NCBI GenBank assembly: GCA_009649675.1 | Contig: WJPL01000003.1 | Location: forward strand, 285,645 to 349,644 | Direction of reading: 5' to 3' | DNA length: 64,000 nt | Origin: Alphaproteobacteria bacterium HT1-32 | Lineage (GTDB): Bacteria; Pseudomonadota; Alphaproteobacteria; Rhodospirillales; HT1-32 | In this document: positions 60,135-64,000 of the stretch, piece by piece | How positions within the stretch are numbered: the first letter of the stretch is position 1 | Layout: every line of letters starts with the position of its first letter | Position numbers and translations under genes: made by a program | Notes under the pieces: generated by a model | Seen by the model: only the letters and a program-made list of their open reading frames with translations | What the model was told of the DNA's origin: nothing | Database searches by the model: none

Positions 60135-62528
60135 ATGACCACCGCCGACGAGATTGAAATTCTGCGCGAATTACAGCGCAAGGTGCTCTGGCTTTCCTCC
60201 TGGACGATCCACAATGCCAACCATCTCCGCGACAAACCCGACGGATTGAAGGTCGGCGGCCATCAGGCCAGTTGCGCCTCCATGGTCTCCCTGATGACAG
60301 CGCTCTATTTCTCGGTTCTGCGCCCGCAGGATCGTGTTGCCGTGAAGCCCCATGCCAGCCCGGTATTCCATTCGATTCAGTATCTTCTTGGCAACCAGAC
60401 CCGTGAAAAGCTGGAAAATTTCAGGGGCTTTGGCGGCGCGCAATCCTATCCCAGCCGCACCAAGGATGTGGATGATGTCGATTTCTCCACCGGGTCGGTT
60501 GGCCTCGGTGTCGCCATCACGGCCTTTGCCTCCATGATTCAGGATTACGTCCGGGCCAAAGACTGGTCAAAATCCGTACCGGAAGGCCGGATGGTGGCTC
60601 TGGTCGGTGATGCCGAACTGGATGAAGGCAATATCTATGAGTGCCTGCTGGAAGGCTGGAAACATGGCCTGCGCAATACCTGGTGGGTGATTGATTATAA
60701 CCGCCAGAGCCTCGACGGCGTGGTGCGCGAAGGCCTCTATGACCGCATCGAGAAAACCTTCGCCACCTTCGGCTGGGAAATCGTCACCCTGAAATACGGT
60801 GCCCTGCAACAGGCTGCCTTTGAAGAGCCGGGCGGCGAGGCCCTGCGCAACTGGATCGATAAATGCCCGAACCAGCTCTATTCGGCGCTGACGTTTCAGG
60901 GGGGTGCCGCCTGGCGCAAGCGTCTGCTCGACGAACTGGGCGATCAGGGCGATGTCACCGGACTGATCGAGCGGCGGAGCGATGCCGAACTGTCAGACCT
61001 GATGACCAACCTCGGCGGTCATTGCCTGCCAAGCATTCTCAATGCCTTCAACAGTATTGATCATGACCGTCCGGTCTGTTTCATCGCCTATACCGTCAAG
61101 GGCTGGGGCCTGCCGCTGGCCGGCCACAAGGATAACCATGCCGGGCTGATGAACCCCGCACAGATGGGCGAATTCCAAACCTCGATGAACATTCGGGCTG
61201 GCCATGAATGGGACTTCTTCGAAGGACTGAGCAAGCCGGAGAAAGATATCAGGGGATATCTGTCGGCAGTACCTTTCAATGCAAAGGGCCCCCGGCGTTA
61301 TCAGTCGCCAACCGTACCGGTCGAAAATTTCCCGATGATTTCCGGCTCCGACATGTCGACCCAGGAAGGGTTCGGCAAAGTCATGCTGGAACTGGCAAAG
61401 TCGGACAGCGCACTGGCCGAACGCATCGTCACCACGTCACCGGATGTTACCGTCTCGACCAATCTTGGTGGCTGGGTGAACCGGCGCTCGCTGTTTGCCC
61501 GTGATGAAATGGCTGACATCTTCCGGGACGAAAAAGTCGCCAGCGCCCAGAAATGGATTTTCGACCCGAAGGGACAGCATCTCGAACTCGGCATTGCCGA
61601 AATGAACCTGTTCCTGCTGCTGGGGGCGGCTGGCCTGTCGCATTCCCTGTTCGGTGAACGTCTGCTGCCGGTCGGCACATTGTATGATCCGTTTATCCAG
61701 CGCGGTCTCGATGCCCTTAACTATGCCTGCTATCAGGATGCCCGCTTCATGGTTGTGGCCACGCCGTCAGGCGTGACGCTGGCACCGGAAGGCGGTGCGC
61801 ATCAGTCCATTGGCACACCACTGATCGGCATGTCGCAGGACGGTCTGGCGTCGTTTGAACCGGCCTTTGTCGACGAACTGGGTGTCATCATGGGCTGGGG
61901 CTTCGAATATATGCAGCGCGACGGAGCAGGGGACCCGGGCGAACAGACCTGGCTCCGCGATGAGACCGGGGGCAGCGTTTATCTTCGCCTCTCCACCCGT
62001 ACTCTGGAACAGCCGAAGCGTGAAATGACGCCGGAACTGCGTGAAGACATCATCAATGGTGCCTACTGGCTGCGTCGCCCCGGTCCGAACGCCGAGGCCA
62101 TCGTCGCTTTCACCGGCGTCGTTGCACCGGAAGCGATCGAGGCTGTCGGTATGGCAGGGGAAGACCGGCGGGATATCGGCTTGCTGGCCATTACCTCCGC
62201 TGACCGTCTGAACGCTGGCTGGACTGCGGCAGAACGCGCCCGGCAACGCGGCGAGACACATGCCATGAGCCATATCGAGCGGCTCCTCGCACCCTTGTCC
62301 CGCGACTGCGCGATCGTTTCCGTGCTCGACGGCCATCCGGCAACTCTGGCCTGGCTTGGCTCCGTCTACGGCCATCGCATGAAGTCACTGGGGGTCGAGC
62401 ATTTCGGGCAGACCGGAACCATCGGTGATGTCTATCGCCAGCACGGCATCGACCGTGAGGCAATCCTGACAGCCCTCGACGCCATCGCCGGTCGCCGCCC
62501 GATCCGCCATCTGCGGGCATTAGCGTAA
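60135..62528 (+). CDS. Thiamine-dependent 2-oxoacid dehydrogenase E1, MdeB/AceE-like
   Basis: A 797-residue single-chain E1 homologous to AceE and to MdeB (2-oxobutyrate dehydrogenase E1). It opens ILRELQRKVLWLSSWTIHNANH, has GGHQASCASM near 42, the TPP motif GDAELDEGNIYECLLEGW through WWVIDYNRQS near 160-190, and YTVKGWGLPLAGHKDNHAGLMN near 325. It decarboxylates a 2-oxoacid, perhaps 2-oxobutyrate; pyruvate or a branched acid is possible. It is shorter than typical AceE (about 890). No E2 or E3 gene adjoins it, so it must borrow them. ATG 60135 is preferred over 60075. Confidence 0.88.
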   Translation: MTTADEIEILRELQRKVLWLSSWTIHNANHLRDKPDGLKVGGHQASCASMVSLMTALYFSVLRPQDRVAVKPHASPVFHSIQYLLGNQTREKLENFRGFGGAQSYPSRTKDVDDVDFSTGSVGLGVAITAFASMIQDYVRAKDWSKSVPEGRMVALVGDAELDEGNIYECLLEGWKHGLRNTWWVIDYNRQSLDGVVREGLYDRIEKTFATFGWEIVTLKYGALQQAAFEEPGGEALRNWIDKCPNQLYSALTFQGGAAWRKRLLDELGDQGDVTGLIERRSDAELSDLMTNLGGHCLPSILNAFNSIDHDRPVCFIAYTVKGWGLPLAGHKDNHAGLMNPAQMGEFQTSMNIRAGHEWDFFEGLSKPEKDIRGYLSAVPFNAKGPRRYQSPTVPVENFPMISGSDMSTQEGFGKVMLELAKSDSALAERIVTTSPDVTVSTNLGGWVNRRSLFARDEMADIFRDEKVASAQKWIFDPKGQHLELGIAEMNLFLLLGAAGLSHSLFGERLLPVGTLYDPFIQRGLDALNYACYQDARFMVVATPSGVTLAPEGGAHQSIGTPLIGMSQDGLASFEPAFVDELGVIMGWGFEYMQRDGAGDPGEQTWLRDETGGSVYLRLSTRTLEQPKREMTPELREDIINGAYWLRRPGPNAEAIVAFTGVVAPEAIEAVGMAGEDRRDIGLLAITSADRLNAGWTAAERARQRGETHAMSHIERLLAPLSRDCAIVSVLDGHPATLAWLGSVYGHRMKSLGVEHFGQTGTIGDVYRQHGIDREAILTALDAIAGRRPIRHLRALA

Positions 62529-62624
62529 GATACAAAAGCGGACTGAAGAGCAATCAGCGCAGGTCCCGGAACCCGGCTTATGTCGGTTCCGGGACTGGCC
62601 TGAGACTGGTGTCCGGACGTCCTG

Positions 62625-63542
62625 TCAGGCAACCAGTGCCGCAATAGCTGCTGCTGTAAGGCGGGCTTCGGGCGGGTCTGCGCGGGAAGTCAGGACGATA
62701 GGGATTTTCGCGCCCATCACGATGCCCGCCGCACAGGCACTGCGGAAATAGACCATCATCTTGAACAGGCCATTGCCCATCTCGATGTTCGGGACAACCA
62801 GAATATCGGCATTTCCGGCAACCGGACTGTCGATGCCCTTCAGCCTTGCCGCCTCCGGGCTGACAGCATTATCAAAGGCCAGCGGCCCATAAATATCGGC
62901 ATCTGCAATACCCGTGGCAGGATCGTTTGCTGCAGCAGACAGCTCAGCCATCAGTTCGCTTGATGGCATCGAGGCAATCGGCGTCTCCGTCCCAGACAGA
63001 AGAGCCGCCTTCGGTCGGGAATTTCCAAGCTTATGGGCCAGTTCCACGGCATTACGGGTAATATCCATGAGACCGGCCAGATTGGGTGCCACATTAACGG
63101 CCGCGTCCGTGATCATCAGCTCCTTGTCGCTGCCCGGCACAGTCATGTGAAAGATATGGCTGACCCGTCGTTCGGTCCGCAGGCCAGCGCTGCGGGTCAG
63201 GACCGCGCGCATCAGGTGGTCCGTGTGGATCTGCCCCTTCATCAAAGCCCGGACATGCCCGTCAGCCGCCATCGCAGCCCCTTTGACGGCTTTTGCTGCC
63301 TCATCCTGCTCGTCGACAACCTCGACAGCGGAAATATCCCAGCCGATAGCTGCCGCACAGTCCCTGATCCGGTCAGCCCGGCCAATCAGCACCGGCTCGA
63401 TCAGACCGGCATCTGCCGCCGACCGGGCACTCTCCATAGGCAAACGGTCATCAGCACCAACAACGGCCATACGAACCGGCGCCAGATCTTTAGCCAGTTC
63501 CAGCAAGCGGGCCGGAGCTTCAAAGGGCAGGGTGGAGAGCAT
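62625..63542 (-). CDS. Phosphate acetyl/butyryltransferase family protein
   Basis: A 305-residue protein of the PTA/PTB family, which interconverts acyl-CoA and acyl phosphate. Characteristic segments are MAVVGADDRLPMESARSAADAGLIEPVLIG near 25, ALMKGQIHTDHLMRAVL near 100, RRVSHIFHMTVPG, and NADILVVPNIEMGNGLFK near 248 with the tail IPIVLTSRADPPEARLTA. Butyryl- or other short acyl-CoA is as likely as acetyl-CoA. No kinase gene adjoins on this side. It starts on the last base of the preceding gene (TAATG) and is cotranscribed with it. Confidence 0.88.
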   Translation of the reverse strand: MLSTLPFEAPARLLELAKDLAPVRMAVVGADDRLPMESARSAADAGLIEPVLIGRADRIRDCAAAIGWDISAVEVVDEQDEAAKAVKGAAMAADGHVRALMKGQIHTDHLMRAVLTRSAGLRTERRVSHIFHMTVPGSDKELMITDAAVNVAPNLAGLMDITRNAVELAHKLGNSRPKAALLSGTETPIASMPSSELMAELSAAANDPATGIADADIYGPLAFDNAVSPEAARLKGIDSPVAGNADILVVPNIEMGNGLFKMMVYFRSACAAGIVMGAKIPIVLTSRADPPEARLTAAAIAALVA

Positions 63543-64000
63543 TATTTCGTTACCTTGATCACAAGTTTCGGCGCCGGGCCGTAAATATTGTCGATGAACC
63601 AGATATAGGTCCGCTGAAAACCTTCCTCGACCACCCGGTCCGCATTCTGCTGGATCACCTTTGCATCAGTGCGCACACGAAGCTGGCCCTGCATCGACAG
63701 GCCCATCTTCGCCAGTTGCTGCTTCTGATCGGTACGAAGATAAGCCCCCCGGACCGTGATCTCCTCGACCTCGGAATTGTACTCGATGGTCATGATCTTG
63801 GCGTTACGCCGGATGAAGAAGACAGACCGCACCAGCCCCAGATGGCCATGCCGTTCATATTTTGCTGAATAGCGGGACCGACCGAGATGTTTTACCTCTG
63901 TCAGTCCGGAATTCTCCAGATCTGTCCAGACATCCTGTATCCGGGTTTCACGTTCCTCGCTATCCTGCAGAGTGCCGTCAAGCAGCGCCCGGTGCAGCGG
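63542..64000 (-). CDS. Unidentified protein, 5' end outside window
   Basis: The minus strand is open without a stop from the window edge to TAA at 63542 (at least 152 residues). A GTG at 63832 could start a shorter form, but the reading frame upstream (RALLDGTLQDSEERETRIQD, VKHLGRSRYSAKYERHGHLG) has normal codon use, so the gene continues past the edge. The rest is soluble, alpha/beta in look (FFIRRNAKIMTIEYNSEVEE, RTYIWFIDNIYGPAPKLVI). I do not recognise it. Its stop overlaps the phosphotransacetylase start, so the two are cotranscribed. Confidence 0.7.
   Translation of the reverse strand, partial: PLHRALLDGTLQDSEERETRIQDVWTDLENSGLTEVKHLGRSRYSAKYERHGHLGLVRSVFFIRRNAKIMTIEYNSEVEEITVRGAYLRTDQKQQLAKMGLSMQGQLRVRTDAKVIQQNADRVVEEGFQRTYIWFIDNIYGPAPKLVIKVTK

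Noticed and set aside
1-64000. Prophage, integrative element, CRISPR array or tRNA genes
   Set aside because: No integrase, transposase, phage structural gene, spaced repeat array or cloverleaf was seen; the DUF2786 gene alone is not evidence of a phage.

Overview
The window reads as a contiguous piece of an alphaproteobacterial chromosome, most likely Rhodospirillales-like and of moderate GC. The evidence is gene content and order (sdhE beside recG and mfd, leuCD, MeaB with a two-subunit methylmalonyl-CoA mutase, a SPINDLY-type glycosyltransferase, an NDUFAF6-like protein, znuCB-zur) and four exact matches to the alphaproteobacterial general-stress promoter GGAAC-N16-CGTT. I found no rRNA, tRNA, CRISPR array, prophage or insertion sequence. 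Genes are packed tightly and there are many divergent regulator/target pairs.

Layout. 1-3.8 kb is a stress block: a hemerythrin-domain protein (cut by the left edge), an ECF sigma factor with a short anti-sigma-like partner, a ribbon-helix-helix protein, an OmpA-like lipoprotein, a 44-residue membrane protein and two coiled-coil proteins. Four of these transcription units carry GGAAC-N16-CGTT promoters, two of them back to back. 3.9-13.9 kb holds a TauE/SafE permease, a FadR-type GntR regulator divergent from an ABM-domain protein plus acyl-CoA ligase, an APC permease, a universal stress protein behind a perfect FNR box, an AlkX/YcaQ-type DNA glycosylase, a DUF2786 protein, and alanine dehydrogenase divergent from an Lrp regulator. 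14-31 kb is mostly housekeeping: Fe-SOD, NDUFAF6-like protein, GNAT, TrmFO plus a phosphodiesterase, SPINDLY glycosyltransferase with a methyltransferase remnant, recG, sdhE-mfd, a FrnE-like oxidoreductase and a degenerate PleD-like protein divergent from a CheY-like receiver. 31-38.6 kb holds methylmalonyl-CoA mutase with MeaB and the Zur-controlled zinc uptake genes.

38.6-50.4 kb is the most interesting part: a catabolic island of two converging units. The plus-strand unit is a LeuC/LeuD-type hydro-lyase, an enolase-superfamily enzyme, an IclR regulator and a TauD-family dioxygenase. The minus-strand unit is a tripartite tricarboxylate transporter (tctCBA), an MmgE/PrpD protein, a family III CoA-transferase and an enoyl-CoA hydratase. 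The three control regions share one operator motif, TTTCAT-N3-ATGAAA, repeated at exact 21-bp centre-to-centre spacing (three copies before tctC, two before the dioxygenase, two weaker ones before leuC). This ties all ten genes into one probable IclR regulon for an unidentified, probably polycarboxylic, acid.

50.5-64 kb holds a MarC protein, a signalling operon (multi-PAS hybrid kinase, FixJ-type regulator, HD-GYP regulator), an omega-amino acid:pyruvate aminotransferase divergent from a MocR regulator, a 134-bp repeat with 14-bp terminal inverted repeats, an Lrp regulator divergent from an MdeB/AceE-like 2-oxoacid dehydrogenase, a phosphotransacetylase and an unidentified gene cut by the right edge. 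Start sites were often moved downstream of the longest frame where a Shine-Dalgarno sequence or domain start supported this; such choices are stated in each entry.
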